The notes: generated by a model not told the origin, from the sequence alone. A stretch of DNA of 64,000 bases from Thiohalocapsa sp963704155 (GCA_963704155.1 CAVPHF010000032.1:1-64000), one strand, 5' to 3'; shown: positions 1 to 9,968, counted from the first letter of the stretch. Program-made: numbers and translations.

Positions 1-1
1 G

Positions 2-1878
2 GTCGTCCAGTCCGGTGGCACGGCGTCCCCGCGACCGCTCGCGGGCGTGCAGGTCACGCTCTACGAGGCCTCGCACGCTCCTCCGCGGGTGGTGGGCACG
101 GCGAAGACGGATGCCACGGGACGCTTCGAGATCACCGCCCCGACTGACAAGGCCGACGGGGTCTTCTACGCGTCGGCAGCGGTGGGCAAGCGCGTCGACG
201 TCGTCGCCGTCCTCGGCACGACGCTGCCCGAGTCGGCGACTGTCAACGAGCTCACCACGGTGGCCGCGGCCTACGCGATGGCACAGTTCTACGACGGGAG
301 CGAAATCTCGGGTGACCCGTTCGCGCTCCAGCTCGCCGCGGGCATGAACGACAACATCGTCGACCCTGGAACCGGGGCGTCGTCACCCGTGCTCCTGACC
401 TCGCCGAACGCCGACGAGACGATCTCGCTTCGCTCGACCCGTGCGCTGGCAAACCTGCTCGCCTCCTGTGTCGTGAGCCGAGACACGACGGCGCGATTCC
501 TCGCGATGACCAGGCCACCGCGCGGGCAGCCAGCGCGCAGCACCGTGCAGGCTGTCGCCAACCTGGCTCGCAATCCGGGTCAGAACGTCGCCGAGATCTA
601 TCGGCTGACGAAGCGTGCACGGGCCTACGAGCCGGCGCTCAGGAGAATGCCGGACGCCTGGACCATTGCCGTGAAGGTGAACGACTCGGGCAGCGATGCA
701 CAGGACGAGTTATTCGGCGGGCCGGCGAACATTGCCTTCGACGCGTTGGGCTATGCCTGGATCACGAACAACGTGATCCAGGGCGGCCGACGTCGAGCGA
801 CGTCGCGATCGTGCTGCAGCCGAACGGCAAGCCGGCCGACGGCGCGAACGGGACGCCGCGCTCTCCGCTCACGGGCGGCGGCCTCCTCGGCACGGGTTTC
901 GGTGTCACCATCGACCCGCTCGGGAACGCCTGGTTCGGAGACTTCGGCTGGGGCGGTGAGGAGTATCAGCCGCAACCCGGCGTCGACGGCAGTATGTCCG
1001 AGTTCTCGCCGGACGGCACGGCACTCTCCGGCCCGAACGGGTACGTGAACGCGGTCGATCGCGCGCAGGGCCTTGCGGCGGACGACGGGAACATCTGGAT
1101 CACAAGCTTCGGCTCGGACAGCGTTGTCGTCTTCCTCGGCGGCGATCCGGACGACGCCGTGAGCTACACGCTGTACCCGGGGAGCCAGCCGTTCGACGTC
1201 GAGATCACTCCAGACGGCGGCGCCTGGGTGTCGAACAGCGGCGGCCTCGCCGGGCTCTTCCCGAGCAGCGTCGCGCGGTTCGAACTCGTTGGCGACGAAC
1301 TGGTGCGGACGACGTTGCGCTTCGTCGGGTCATCGCTGAAGGGCCTCGCAGTCGACTCGCAGGGGAACGCCTGGGTTTCCTCGCTGAATGACGATTCGGT
1401 CTACGGCATCCGGCCGGCCGGCTCGCTCATCGGGCAATTCCAGGGCGGCGGCATCATCGGCCCGTGGGACGTGACTGTGGATGGCGAAGACAATCTTTGG
1501 GTGTCGAACTTCGGCCCCGTCGAGGTGACGAACGACTTCACTCGCGGTCGGCTGTCGAAGCTCTGTGGGATCAACCGCGCCGCCTGCCCACCTGGAGCGC
1601 AGACCGGCGACCCGATCTCTCCGTCGACCGGCTTCACGATGCCCTCCGCTGGTAGCGAGGTGCTGCTCGCGAACGGCAGCCCGCTCTATGGGCCGGGCGA
1701 GCCGCCGAGCTTCTCGCCGATGATGCGCCAGACCGCATCGGTCATCGACAGAGCAGGGAACGTGTGGACGATCAACAACTGGAAACCGGACTTCGTCGTC
1801 GACGCCACGAGCAACCCTGGCGGCGACGGTATCGTCATCTTCGTCGGCCTCGCCCCGCCGCCCGTGCCGGCAGACTGA
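2..1878 (+). pseudogene. NHL/Vgb-like beta-propeller protein, 5' partial, frameshifted
   Basis: The reading frame is open from the left edge, so the N-terminus lies outside the window. The first part (frame 2) resembles a carboxypeptidase-regulatory or Cna-B-like fold (GVQVTLYEA, TDATGRFEITAP). It then enters repeats of the NHL/virginiamycin-B-lyase type (FDALGYAWITNN, IDPLGNAWFGDFGWGG, VDSQGNAWVSSLNDDS, VDGEDNLWVSNFG). Frame 2 is lost near 781-787 and the same repeat series continues in frame 1 from about 784 (PTSSDVAIVLQPNGK) to the stop at 1876-1878, so one indel splits a single gene. Such proteins are usually secreted or surface-exposed, and their substrates are mostly unknown. The frameshift may be real or an assembly error. 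Confidence 0.6.
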
Positions 1879-1989
1879 ACTCGGCGTCCGAGAATCGGAA
1901 TCAGCGAACGGTGCGACCGCCGAGCGGCCCCGCTCTCGTGTGGGATCGGCTCGGTCGGCGAAGAACACGACATCGAGAGAGCAACAGAA

Positions 1990-2928
1990 ATGAAGAAACA
2001 GCAGGGATTGTTTTCAGTGGTCGCCGTAATCGTCATGCTCGTCGGCTCTTCGAGCCAGGCGGTCGCGAGCGGCGCAGATCGTGGCAGGGTGCACGCCCGC
2101 GGTGCGATAGAATCGCGCGCAGATGCCTCCAATGCGTGGAACCAGGCGGTCGAATACTACGGCGTTGCGCTCGCCGCGCCGGTCTACTTCGTGAACTTCA
2201 TGCTCCTGTACGTGGCGAATCCCAACCTGGCCGCCAACATGCCGGCCTACAGGGCACCGCTTCCCGGTGAGCTCTCCGAGTGCCTGCTGAGCAGCCCGAC
2301 GGGTTGCGACTACGACGACTTCGCCCTTTCCTTCGACGACGACACCAAAGCGAATCAGCGCTGCGGCTGGCCGACCGACTGCCAAACGTCTCCCGAGTTT
2401 CAGCGGCTGGCCCCGAAGCTCGCGAAACGCCCTCACCAGATCAACGAACCATTGGGGCTGGACCGGGCCAACTGGCTCGCCGACCAGCTGCAGATAGATC
2501 GCAGCATGATCCTGACCGATGAGGAATGGGAGTGCACGATCGGGAGACCTCCGCGAGGGATCGTCCGCGAGACGATCGTCGCTTGCGCGAACAACCTCAC
2601 CAACTCCAACGGAAACACGAACATCCCGCTCGCGAGCTATGGGTTGGCGATCACCAGCGATTACGACCCGGACGTACCCCCCGGGTACGTCCAGAGTCTT
2701 TGCGCACCCGACGCACCCTGTCTCGAGTTCAACAAGCTCTTCTTAGGACCGCTCGAGATCATTGCGGAGAACTGCGGCTGGGGGACAAAACTCAAACGCC
2801 TGGTAGGCCAGACGCCGTTTACCCAGTTCATCAGTGATGGCGGCAACTGCCAGAGGCTCGGAGGTTCGGAGGACGGCGGCGCGTGCATCGTCGAACCGGT
2901 CTGCGAGGGCAGCGCACCGAGGCCCTAG
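1990..2928 (+). CDS. hypothetical secreted protein
   Basis: This 312-residue protein begins with a clear Sec signal peptide (MKKQQGLFSVVAVIVMLVGS, cleavage probably near the SSQAVASG segment, residues 22-30). The mature part has scattered cysteines, including several in the last 60 residues (ENCGWG, DGGNCQRLGG, ACIVEPVCEG), consistent with a disulfide-bonded periplasmic or extracellular protein. It follows the propeller gene by about 110 bp on the same strand, so the two may be co-transcribed and exported together. I do not recognise a family and no catalytic motif stands out. The ATG at 1990 is supported by the signal peptide directly after it; a GAGAG stretch upstream is a plausible weak ribosome site. 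Confidence 0.6.
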   Translation: MKKQQGLFSVVAVIVMLVGSSSQAVASGADRGRVHARGAIESRADASNAWNQAVEYYGVALAAPVYFVNFMLLYVANPNLAANMPAYRAPLPGELSECLLSSPTGCDYDDFALSFDDDTKANQRCGWPTDCQTSPEFQRLAPKLAKRPHQINEPLGLDRANWLADQLQIDRSMILTDEEWECTIGRPPRGIVRETIVACANNLTNSNGNTNIPLASYGLAITSDYDPDVPPGYVQSLCAPDAPCLEFNKLFLGPLEIIAENCGWGTKLKRLVGQTPFTQFISDGGNCQRLGGSEDGGACIVEPVCEGSAPRP

Positions 2929-3107
2929 GCGGCGGGCCGAGGCCCTTCGTTCATCACCGCCGCGGCCCCCGCGCGGCGCCCGCAACCGCCCGGAGGACCA
3001 TTGCCAGATGAGCGGGCAGTTCGCGCCGCTCCTTGCCGGATGGGCCGGGACGCCGGGCTTCGTCCCGCCCTTCTACCTCCAAAACAGCATGGCGCGCTCG
3101 CGAAAGC

Positions 3108-3536
3108 CTATTGCCACTGCTCGCTCTCCCCGCTGTACCATTCAGCCCCGCCCCGCAATTCAAAGACGTTTGTAGTGATGGCTACGATGTCGCCTTCATC
3201 TATGCGGCCATCATGCAAAGACTTTGCTTTGACGATCGCCGTGAAGAATTCATAATTGCCAGTTGGCTCGTCTCCGGTAAATGTGTACCTGCCAACATAC
3301 GGCTCGCTACTGTGCACACCCGACGCTAAGCGCACATTCCTGGAAATGGGCCGGAAAGACCTTGGCCTATCGGCCCAACCATCTTTCAACTTCAGTGGAT
3401 CGACTCGCGTGAAGAAGGTGATCGTGTTGCCGTCCGGATGCACCGCTCCCATGAATACATCGACTCGTTTACTTAACCAGCGTTGTTTAGCGTCGCCCTC
3501 ACCGTTAGGTGTGACCAGCGTCAAACGAATTGGCAT
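3108..3536 (-). CDS. C-terminal piece of a secreted protein (probable continuation of the upstream gene)
   Basis: The 142-residue frame contains a beta-rich domain (VDVFMGAVHPDGNTITFFTR, then EPTGNYEFFTAIVKAK) of the kind found at the C-terminus of exported proteins in purple sulfur bacteria. It is in the same reading frame as the large gene just upstream (3573-5405), separated only by about 115 bp where the sensible reading (VRNDLQKYIDALMPPPG, then SVSQTLNANSFDAGHT) lies in another frame. Two compensating indels near 3630 and 3510 would join the two into one polypeptide of about 765 residues. The annotated ATG at 3536 is therefore probably not a true start. The function of the domain is unknown. 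Confidence 0.5.
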   Translation of the reverse strand: MPIRLTLVTPNGEGDAKQRWLSKRVDVFMGAVHPDGNTITFFTRVDPLKLKDGWADRPRSFRPISRNVRLASGVHSSEPYVGRYTFTGDEPTGNYEFFTAIVKAKSLHDGRIDEGDIVAITTNVFELRGGAEWYSGESEQWQ

Positions 3537-3572
3537 TGAGGGTTTGCGATACGCTGGTTCCCGGCGGTGGCA

Positions 3573-5405
3573 TTAATGCATCGATGTACTTCTGCAGATC
3601 GTTCCGCACATCGGTGATTGGTCACGCGGAGTGCCGGCAGCGTTCGGACCATCATACTGTATGTAACCGGGTGTTGTTGTGGTCCCGATCACGCTCGCTG
3701 GCCGCACTTCTTTGCAGTAATCGTATCCACCATCGACTGTCAGTGTCGTGATATCAAGCATAGGCCACCGGTACTGATAGAATTTTTCGTTGCTGGCTTC
3801 CTCCTTCAGCCAGCCTGGCTTGTCCTTCCAGGTACATTCATCCTGGTTGCACTCATAGAAAAAATTGAAAAAGCCCTGTGCATAGGTCGATGGGTCTATG
3901 ACCGCGGTGATCTCTTCTGCCACACCGGTCCCTGGAGAGTTCCCATTATTCTCGCAGGAATCTACTTCATTCGTCTGGGCGCAGACATGAGCGCTGTTCT
4001 GGTCTTTATTGCAATAGGGCATTTCTTTTTTAACCGATGTGAAGATGTCACACACCGCGGTCTTATCAAACGCTTTGTGGCTGTCGTCGTGAAACGTAAT
4101 GATCTTGTCCGTCGCATTCTTGAAACCGATCGAATTCATATAGTCAGCCACTGAACCAGTGACAACGATGCCGCTACCGCTCGGCGGGAGAGTGCCATTT
4201 CTGAGATAGACATTGTAGGTATTAAAAAGCGAGGAATACAGTTTATTCGTATTCAGATCCGAGCTGGGAATATTATTCCATAGCGATTGACCGCTTACAC
4301 CGCCGTAGTTGGCGTAGCTGATTCCTTCGTCAAACACTGCATTGTACAATCCCACCGTATAGCCGCAGGGCTGGTCGGAACTCAGTAGGGACGGGCATGG
4401 GGTCGGAGTGACTTTGTCGCTATTCACGAATTCGGCCTTGGTAGTGAAGTCTTCAAGGGACGTCGGCGCCAGTATGGAAGAACCTGCGATGATTCCGATG
4501 TTCCCGTTCCAGTTGTAAGGAGCGCCCGCCTCAATCATCTGTTGCGTGACCAGTTGGTATATGCCCGGTGCAGTAGGATCGGAATTACTTACCCATTCTG
4601 CGGCCTCACTGCAAAAAGTTGCCGCGTCACTGTCTTTGGCACCGGGGCAAACGTTATAAGCCTGAGCTGGCGGAGGGTTTGTCGAAAGATTTGTGAAATC
4701 ACAAGGGTTCGGCGTGAGCGATTGGCACGCTTGCAGATGAAGCCACTCAACCAGGAGTGTTGCCCCCTGAGTCTGAACGCCATAATAGTAGTTGACTAGA
4801 TTTTGGATGGGCGCGTAATAGGTCAGGTCACTGAAGGGGTCGCCTGCTGAGCCTTCATAAGCCATGGCTGCTGCCGTGCCGCATGCAGCGATAATATTGG
4901 CGCCGTCTGGGTCAGCAGCGAGTGCGCCGGCTATGTTGCCCATATAGGTGGGAACCTGTTCCATATCTGTCATCCACTGCTCGAGCTGCGACATGACAAT
5001 CGGGTTTCCTTGGCTAGCCTGACCAACGAAGTCTCTTTCGTAAGTCGTGTAAAGACTCTGGATGTTTGTAACGTCTTCCGCTGCCGCAGTTATAATTTGG
5101 TCGCAGGTCTGCGCATCTATCGCATTAAGAATCTCACCCAGCTGTTTGCTCATATCTTGCAGGTCATCATTGATGTCCTTCAGCTCATTAACAAGGGTTT
5201 GGTCTGGATTCGGACCAGAGAGACCAATCGCTGAAAGTGCCCAGCCGACACCTACATTTTCAGGCTGCTCCAGAGCGTTAGTGCCAAGCTCGACAAAAAG
5301 ATTAGTAATGCCGCTGGTTTGTTCCTGTGGATATGCGCTGATACTTGCAGCGACCATCAGGACGCCCAGGACGCCCGATAACAATCGTGTGGGTTTCGCA
5401 TTCAT
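3573..5405 (-). CDS. large hypothetical secreted protein, AT-richer than its surroundings
   Basis: I chose the ATG at 5405 because it opens a Sec signal peptide (MNAKPTRLLSGVLGVLMVAA, then SISAYPQEQ) and has GAGGACGG upstream; the longer frame to 5510 adds a low-quality N-terminus. The mature protein is rich in Asn, Thr, Tyr and Ser with many Cys (QACQSLTPNPCDF, CNQDECTW, CDIFTSVKKEMPYC), which suggests an extracellular disulfide-bonded protein. An N-terminal stretch (LKDINDDLQDMSKQLGEILN) looks helical. No known enzymatic motif is visible. Base composition is clearly more AT-rich than the flanking genes, which suggests horizontal acquisition. The annotated 3' end is probably frameshifted: the better C-terminus runs on to about 3505 and into the neighbouring 3108-3536 frame. 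Confidence 0.55.
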   Translation of the reverse strand: MNAKPTRLLSGVLGVLMVAASISAYPQEQTSGITNLFVELGTNALEQPENVGVGWALSAIGLSGPNPDQTLVNELKDINDDLQDMSKQLGEILNAIDAQTCDQIITAAAEDVTNIQSLYTTYERDFVGQASQGNPIVMSQLEQWMTDMEQVPTYMGNIAGALAADPDGANIIAACGTAAAMAYEGSAGDPFSDLTYYAPIQNLVNYYYGVQTQGATLLVEWLHLQACQSLTPNPCDFTNLSTNPPPAQAYNVCPGAKDSDAATFCSEAAEWVSNSDPTAPGIYQLVTQQMIEAGAPYNWNGNIGIIAGSSILAPTSLEDFTTKAEFVNSDKVTPTPCPSLLSSDQPCGYTVGLYNAVFDEGISYANYGGVSGQSLWNNIPSSDLNTNKLYSSLFNTYNVYLRNGTLPPSGSGIVVTGSVADYMNSIGFKNATDKIITFHDDSHKAFDKTAVCDIFTSVKKEMPYCNKDQNSAHVCAQTNEVDSCENNGNSPGTGVAEEITAVIDPSTYAQGFFNFFYECNQDECTWKDKPGWLKEEASNEKFYQYRWPMLDITTLTVDGGYDYCKEVRPASVIGTTTTPGYIQYDGPNAAGTPRDQSPMCGTICRSTSMH

Positions 5406-5483
5406 CGAGCCGTCCTCGTTCCTCGAATGGAAGAAAAGTTTAGTGTTGATCTTTATCGTCCCCATCTCTTCGCCATCGCCGCC

Positions 5484-5575
5484 GGCACCTGCGCCTGCGG
5501 GCGCACGCACCGCGGCGATTTCCCTGAGGATGTTGCCGCACCGGTCAAGCAGGGCGCCGACATGTTCGAAGCCCT
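5484..5575 (+). mobile_element. IS66-family transposase remnant
   Basis: A short plus-strand frame reads CACGRTHRGDFPEDVAAPVK followed by QGADMFEALDLTLS. This matches the C-x-C-G-R-x-H-x-x-x-F-P-x-x-V-x-A-P-V pattern of the small zinc-binding segment and the following helix of IS66 TnpC transposases. Nothing of the catalytic domain remains on either side, so this is a relic. It sits directly upstream of the AT-rich secreted-protein gene, which supports past insertion activity at this spot. Confidence 0.55.
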
Positions 5576-6488
5576 CGACCTGACCTTATCAGGGCAGCCC
5601 GCCCGGGCCAAGCCTCCTGGTACCAAAATCGTTGCGCAGAATGGCAGGCGGGGATTTGCGATTTGGCACGGTGGCAATGTACAAGCGAAACACTTAGCTT
5701 ATAGCGCCACTCGTTGCAAGAAAGAAACCGCTTTCATCCCGATATTGATGACCCGAATTTCACGTTCCCTTAAATAAAATCAGACAGTTCCACATATTGA
5801 GGTTGGAAGATCCGCCGGAGGCGGGCACCCGTGAACCGGTGGACACCGCAGTGGTCCATCGAAGCCGGAGCCACCCAGACGAGCTGTGACGCCTGGTAAT
5901 GCGGGTCGAGCAAAAAACGGGGGCCGGCCCTGTCCGATTGGCAGTCCGCTGAACGAGCGTTTGCGGCCCCTCTCCGGCGCCGGCTGAGCGTCCGGACCTG
6001 GCCGCCAGCAGACACCCAGAGCCTCATGGGCGGATTCCCGCTCTTATGCAAAAAGCGAAGATACACCGTTTGCCCTCTGAGCTTGAACCGCACTCCCCAG
6101 GTCGACCTCCGTTCGGTTCACCTAGGCACGGCATCGGAATGGCGCTGGCCGGACCGACGCGCTGGAACTGTGAGTGGTCCCATCAAAAGCACAATGCGAC
6201 CACTTCAGTGGCTTGTCTTCAAACGAAGGACGCTGGCAGTGCGGCCTGGCGAGGCCAAATGTGCTAGGAGGAGACTGTCCGACTTTAGGCTACGGTGCCA
6301 CCCAAGGTTGCCGCACGAACATGCCCGGACTCCTTTCCTTCATGCGCAATCTAGTGACAGAAGCAGCGTCACGGACAGTGGTGTAGCAAGGTGAGTTATG
6401 CACTTGACCCGCGGATGCAGGCATCTGGGTGCCAGAATTGGTTGATCGCCGATTCGATAAGTCTACTGTTTCCACCGAGCGTCGCTTG
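5576..6488. other. non-coding or eroded stretch
   Basis: About 900 bp between the IS66 relic and the AAA ATPase gene. Short open frames occur on both strands (for example 5770-6093 minus, 6026-6394 plus), but none has a recognisable domain, a convincing ribosome site or GC-rich-organism codon structure. I see no RNA gene. It probably consists of decayed mobile-element or gene remnants. Confidence 0.45.
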
Positions 6489-7694
6489 ATGATTGCCAAA
6501 GGCTTCCTTACCCGCGTCGTGCTGCGTAACTACAAGAGTATCGCCACCTGTGACGTAGCGTTGGGACCCTTGACCTATCTGGTCGGGGCCAACGGCTCGG
6601 GCAAGAGCAACTTCGTGGATGCCCTGCACCTTGTGCGGGACGCCTTGACGGGCTCGCTGGACAATGCGCTCAACGAGCGGGGTGGGCTGTCCGAGGTACG
6701 CCGCCGGTCGAGCGGTCATCCGACCCATTTCGGGATGCGGCTCGAATTTCGCCTGAGGGACGGCCGGTCTGGCCACTACGCGTTCAATATCGGCGCCCTA
6801 TCCGGTCGCGGTTACGAGGTCCAGACGGAAGAATGCGCGCTCGACGGCAACCGCAAAGGATCCTATTTCCGACTGGAGCGAGGCGAACTGAAGGATTGCA
6901 GCGAGGCGACCTTCCCTTCCGTGACTTCTGATCGTTTGGCCCTGGTGAGCGCATCGGGGCTGTCGGTGTTTCGGCCCGTGTTCGATGCCTTGACGGCGAT
7001 GGGATTCTACAACCTGAATCCGAAACTGATCCGCGAGTTACAGAAGCCCCAGGATGGGCGGCTGTTGAAGCCGGCGGGGGAAAACATCGCCAGTGTCGTC
7101 GAACATCTGGAGCGCACGGCGCCGGACGCGATGGCCGTGATCCAGGAGTATCTCCAAACCGTTGTGCCGCTGGTGCACGGCATCGAGCGTAAGGCCATCG
7201 GGCCGATGGAGACGCTGGAATTTCGGCAGGAGATGGCCGGCGCCAAGCATCCGTGGCGTCTTCTTGCCCAAAACATGTCGGATGGAACCCTGCGTGCGCT
7301 GGGTGTGCTGACGGCCTTATTTCAAGGGAATCGGGACTACAGTCCGACCGTGATCGGTATTGAGGAGCCAGAGACTGCGCTGCATCCCGCGGCCTCAGCC
7401 GCGTTGCGGGAGGCCCTGCAAAGGGCATCCGAGAAGACCCAGGTCATTGTCACCAGCCACAGCCCAGACCTGCTCGATGACCTGAGTATGGCCGCAGACG
7501 CTCTGCTGGCGGTGGTTTCCGTGGTCGGCGAGACCCGCATCGCGCCGCTCGATGAGGCATCACGAACCGCTTTGCGGGAACATCTCTTTACCGCAGGGGA
7601 GCTCTTGCGGCTAAATCAGTTGGCGCCGGATCCAAAGGTGCTCACAGCCGAGGATCAGCGCCAGCCGGACCTATTCGGCGACCCAACCCCGTGA
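6489..7694 (+). CDS. AAA family ATPase (RecF/SMC-like, COG4637 type)
   Basis: From the ATG at 6489 the protein is 401 residues; the longer frame from 6429 adds 20 poorly conserved residues. Residues 1-40 give the typical start of a RecF/OLD-like ATPase (RVVLRNYKSIATCDVALGPL) and Walker A GANGSGKS (33-40). The C-terminal half has the ABC-type Walker B/D-loop block IGIEEPETALHPAAS (near residue 287) and the switch TSHSPDLLD. Families of this type usually pair with a downstream DUF4276 (Toprim-like) protein, as in OLD-like defence modules. Here the partner starts with a 4-bp GTGA overlap but is truncated. The role is likely ATP-dependent nucleic-acid or defence-related activity in the cytoplasm; the defence role is inference. 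Confidence 0.8.
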   Translation: MIAKGFLTRVVLRNYKSIATCDVALGPLTYLVGANGSGKSNFVDALHLVRDALTGSLDNALNERGGLSEVRRRSSGHPTHFGMRLEFRLRDGRSGHYAFNIGALSGRGYEVQTEECALDGNRKGSYFRLERGELKDCSEATFPSVTSDRLALVSASGLSVFRPVFDALTAMGFYNLNPKLIRELQKPQDGRLLKPAGENIASVVEHLERTAPDAMAVIQEYLQTVVPLVHGIERKAIGPMETLEFRQEMAGAKHPWRLLAQNMSDGTLRALGVLTALFQGNRDYSPTVIGIEEPETALHPAASAALREALQRASEKTQVIVTSHSPDLLDDLSMAADALLAVVSVVGETRIAPLDEASRTALREHLFTAGELLRLNQLAPDPKVLTAEDQRQPDLFGDPTP

Positions 7695-7729
7695 CAGTTG
7701 TCGTCTCCATTGTTGAGGGTGACGGGAAG
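7691..7729 (+). pseudogene. truncated DUF4276 partner of the AAA ATPase
   Basis: A GTG overlapping the ATPase stop codon (GTGA) begins VTVVVSIVEGDGK, which matches the typical start of DUF4276 proteins (V-x-V-x-V-E-G-x-G-E) encoded right after COG4637 ATPases. After about 13 codons the similarity ends and the sequence runs into the leader of the next gene. About 200 residues of the expected partner are missing, so the pair is probably inactive. Confidence 0.5.
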
Positions 7730-7841
7730 TATGTCCTCGTACGCCCCCGCGGTCGATTCTTCCCGATTGCCCATTCAAGCTGTCGACTCGTCGAGGCGGA
7801 TTGCGTGTCCGTCCCGAAAACTCAGTGCGATTACGAAGTCA

Positions 7842-9449
7842 ATGCAGCTAAACATTGTTGGTCTACTCGTCGGAACCGTTTTCTTTGCCTTTTCGCTGAC
7901 GCCCTCGCTGCTGCCAAGACCGTTTTTCATTCAGGGCATTCTTTCCGGCCTGTCGTTTTCGGCCGGCTATGGTCTTGGCGTTGCGGCGGTAGCCCTGTGG
8001 AACTATCTGCAATTGCCGGTGTTGCGCAAGCGTACCGCGATCATCATCAAGTCCATCGCAGCGCTGCTGTGCCTGGTTGTCGCGGTGAGTTTTCTGTGGC
8101 AGGCGAACCATTGGCAGAACTCGCTTCGCGAGCTGATGGGCATGGAGGAGCCAGCCGGCCTGCAACCCTTGCTGCTCGGCCCGATCGCGGTGTTGTTGTT
8201 CCTGGTCCTGCTGGCGCTCGCGCGCGCCTTCCGCTGGGTGTTTCGGGTGCTTGCGGTCAAACTGCGGCGTTACATGCCGCCGAGAATTTCACAGCTGCTC
8301 GGTATTGTCGCCGCCGTGGCACTCTTCTGGTCCGTGATCGATGGCGTCTTGCTGAGCAGCCTGCTGCGCGTGGCCGATCGTTCGTTTCAGGAACTCGATG
8401 CGCTGATTCAGGACGATTTGCCGCGTCCGACCCATCCCGACCAGACCGGCAGTCAGGCTTCGCTGATCAATTGGGAAGACCTCGGCCGCCAGGGCCGCAA
8501 GTTCGTCGCCGGCGGGCCCGACGCCGAAGACCTGAGCCGCTTTTTTTCTTCCCCGATGCCGGCGCCGATTCGCGTCTATGTCGGCTTGAACTCAGCCGAC
8601 AGTCCCGAGCAGAGGGCACGTCTGGCGCTGGAGGAATTGAAGCGCGTCGGCGGCTTCGAACGCTCGACACTGCTGCTGGTGACGCCGACCGGCACAGGCT
8701 GGATCGATGCAGCATCGCAGGATCCGGTCGAGTACCTGCATCGTGGCGACATTGCCACGGTGGCGGCCCAGTATTCCTATCTGAACAGCCCGCTCGCACT
8801 GTTGACCGAGGGCGCCTATGGGGCCGGGATGGCCCGCGCCCTGTTCGCTGAGATTTACGGCTACTGGCGTAGCCTGCCCCGCGACGCGAGGCCGAGGCTC
8901 TATCTCAATGGATTGAGCTTGGGTTCGTTGAACTCCGATCTGTCGTTCGATCTTTACGACATCATCGATGACCCATTCAACGGTGCACTCTGGAGCGGCC
9001 CACCGTTCCGCAACGACGCCTGGCGGCGCATGACCGCTCAGCGCGATCCCGGCTCACCGGCGTGGCTACCCCGCTTTCGTGGCGGGTCGGTGGTGCGGTT
9101 CATGAACCAGGACGGCGGATTGGAAAGCGGCGAGCAACCCTGGGGCGCCTTTCGGATCGCCTTCCTCCAGTACGCCAGCGATCCGATCACCTTCTTCAGT
9201 CCGCAGTCGGCGTGGCGTGAGCCAGATTGGCTGCAGGCACCCCGCGGCCCCGACGTGTCGCCCGACCTGCGCTGGTTTCCGCTCGTGACGATGCTGCAAC
9301 TGGCTGCCGACATGGTAGCGGGCGTCAGCCCGAAAGGCTTCGGTCACGAATTCGCGCCGGCGCACTACATCGACGCATGGCTGGCGCTGACCGAACCACC
9401 AGGCTGGAGCGAGGCCGAGGTGGCTCGGCTAAAGACGATCTTCGAATGA
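7842..9449 (+). CDS. Abhydrolase_9 family membrane alpha/beta-hydrolase
   Basis: I prefer the ATG at 7842 (MQLNIVGLLVGTVFFAFSLT) over the TTG at 7698 because it starts directly with the first membrane helix; this gives 535 residues. The N-terminal part (about 1-190) holds four to five transmembrane segments, as in Abhydrolase_9_N. The C-terminal part is a predicted cytoplasmic or periplasmic hydrolase with the nucleophile elbow G-L-S-L-G-S (YLNGLSLGSLNSD), matching G-x-S-x-G. A conserved His near the end (GFGHEFAPAHYIDAW) could complete the triad. The substrate is not known for the family. The gene lies where the DUF4276 partner of the ATPase should be, so it was probably brought next to it by a deletion. 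Confidence 0.8.
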   Translation: MQLNIVGLLVGTVFFAFSLTPSLLPRPFFIQGILSGLSFSAGYGLGVAAVALWNYLQLPVLRKRTAIIIKSIAALLCLVVAVSFLWQANHWQNSLRELMGMEEPAGLQPLLLGPIAVLLFLVLLALARAFRWVFRVLAVKLRRYMPPRISQLLGIVAAVALFWSVIDGVLLSSLLRVADRSFQELDALIQDDLPRPTHPDQTGSQASLINWEDLGRQGRKFVAGGPDAEDLSRFFSSPMPAPIRVYVGLNSADSPEQRARLALEELKRVGGFERSTLLLVTPTGTGWIDAASQDPVEYLHRGDIATVAAQYSYLNSPLALLTEGAYGAGMARALFAEIYGYWRSLPRDARPRLYLNGLSLGSLNSDLSFDLYDIIDDPFNGALWSGPPFRNDAWRRMTAQRDPGSPAWLPRFRGGSVVRFMNQDGGLESGEQPWGAFRIAFLQYASDPITFFSPQSAWREPDWLQAPRGPDVSPDLRWFPLVTMLQLAADMVAGVSPKGFGHEFAPAHYIDAWLALTEPPGWSEAEVARLKTIFE

Positions 9450-9968
9450 CCGGTAGCGCCCGTTTTTCTACCCCGGCTTCGCCAGCAGATAACCAAGGTC
9501 TAACGGCGGTCCTCCAGCCCTTGGCATAGGGTGCCGGCATTTGGGGAGCTGTAGGCGAGGAGGACGGGCGGCCGCTCGCCAGATCGCCCTTTGTCAGGCC
9601 TAACTGGAGCGAGGCGAATATGGCCGCGCCGTCCACGAACCACGGTCCGAGCAGCCTCAAATGCTGCGAAAATTTGCGCGCAATCTGACACGACAAGGAG
9701 GTGTACGATGAAACTGAATCTCAGAAGTTTCGACAGGCGATAAGGTTAGGATCTCATTCGTACGCGCCTGGGCTACCAGAGTCACCCCAAGCCCGGCGGG
9801 GTAAGTATCTGCTGTCTACAGGGCGACCGCGTCTCGTGATCGATCCCGATTCGGCCGCATCGCTTCCTGGACGGGTTCTAATCAGCAATCATTGGCGGAT
9901 CTCAGCATGGGATACCTAGCCAAACCAACGCCCATTCACCAACAAGCCGAAGATCGGCCGAGGGAGCC
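9450..9968. other. intergenic stretch with a short ORF behind a strong ribosome site
   Basis: No full gene is visible. At 9708-9743 an 11-codon frame (MKLNLRSFDRR, stop TAA) follows a near-perfect Shine-Dalgarno sequence AAGGAGG at the right spacing. It may be a leader peptide or the 5' stub of a deleted gene. The rest shows no recognisable domain on either strand. Confidence 0.4.
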
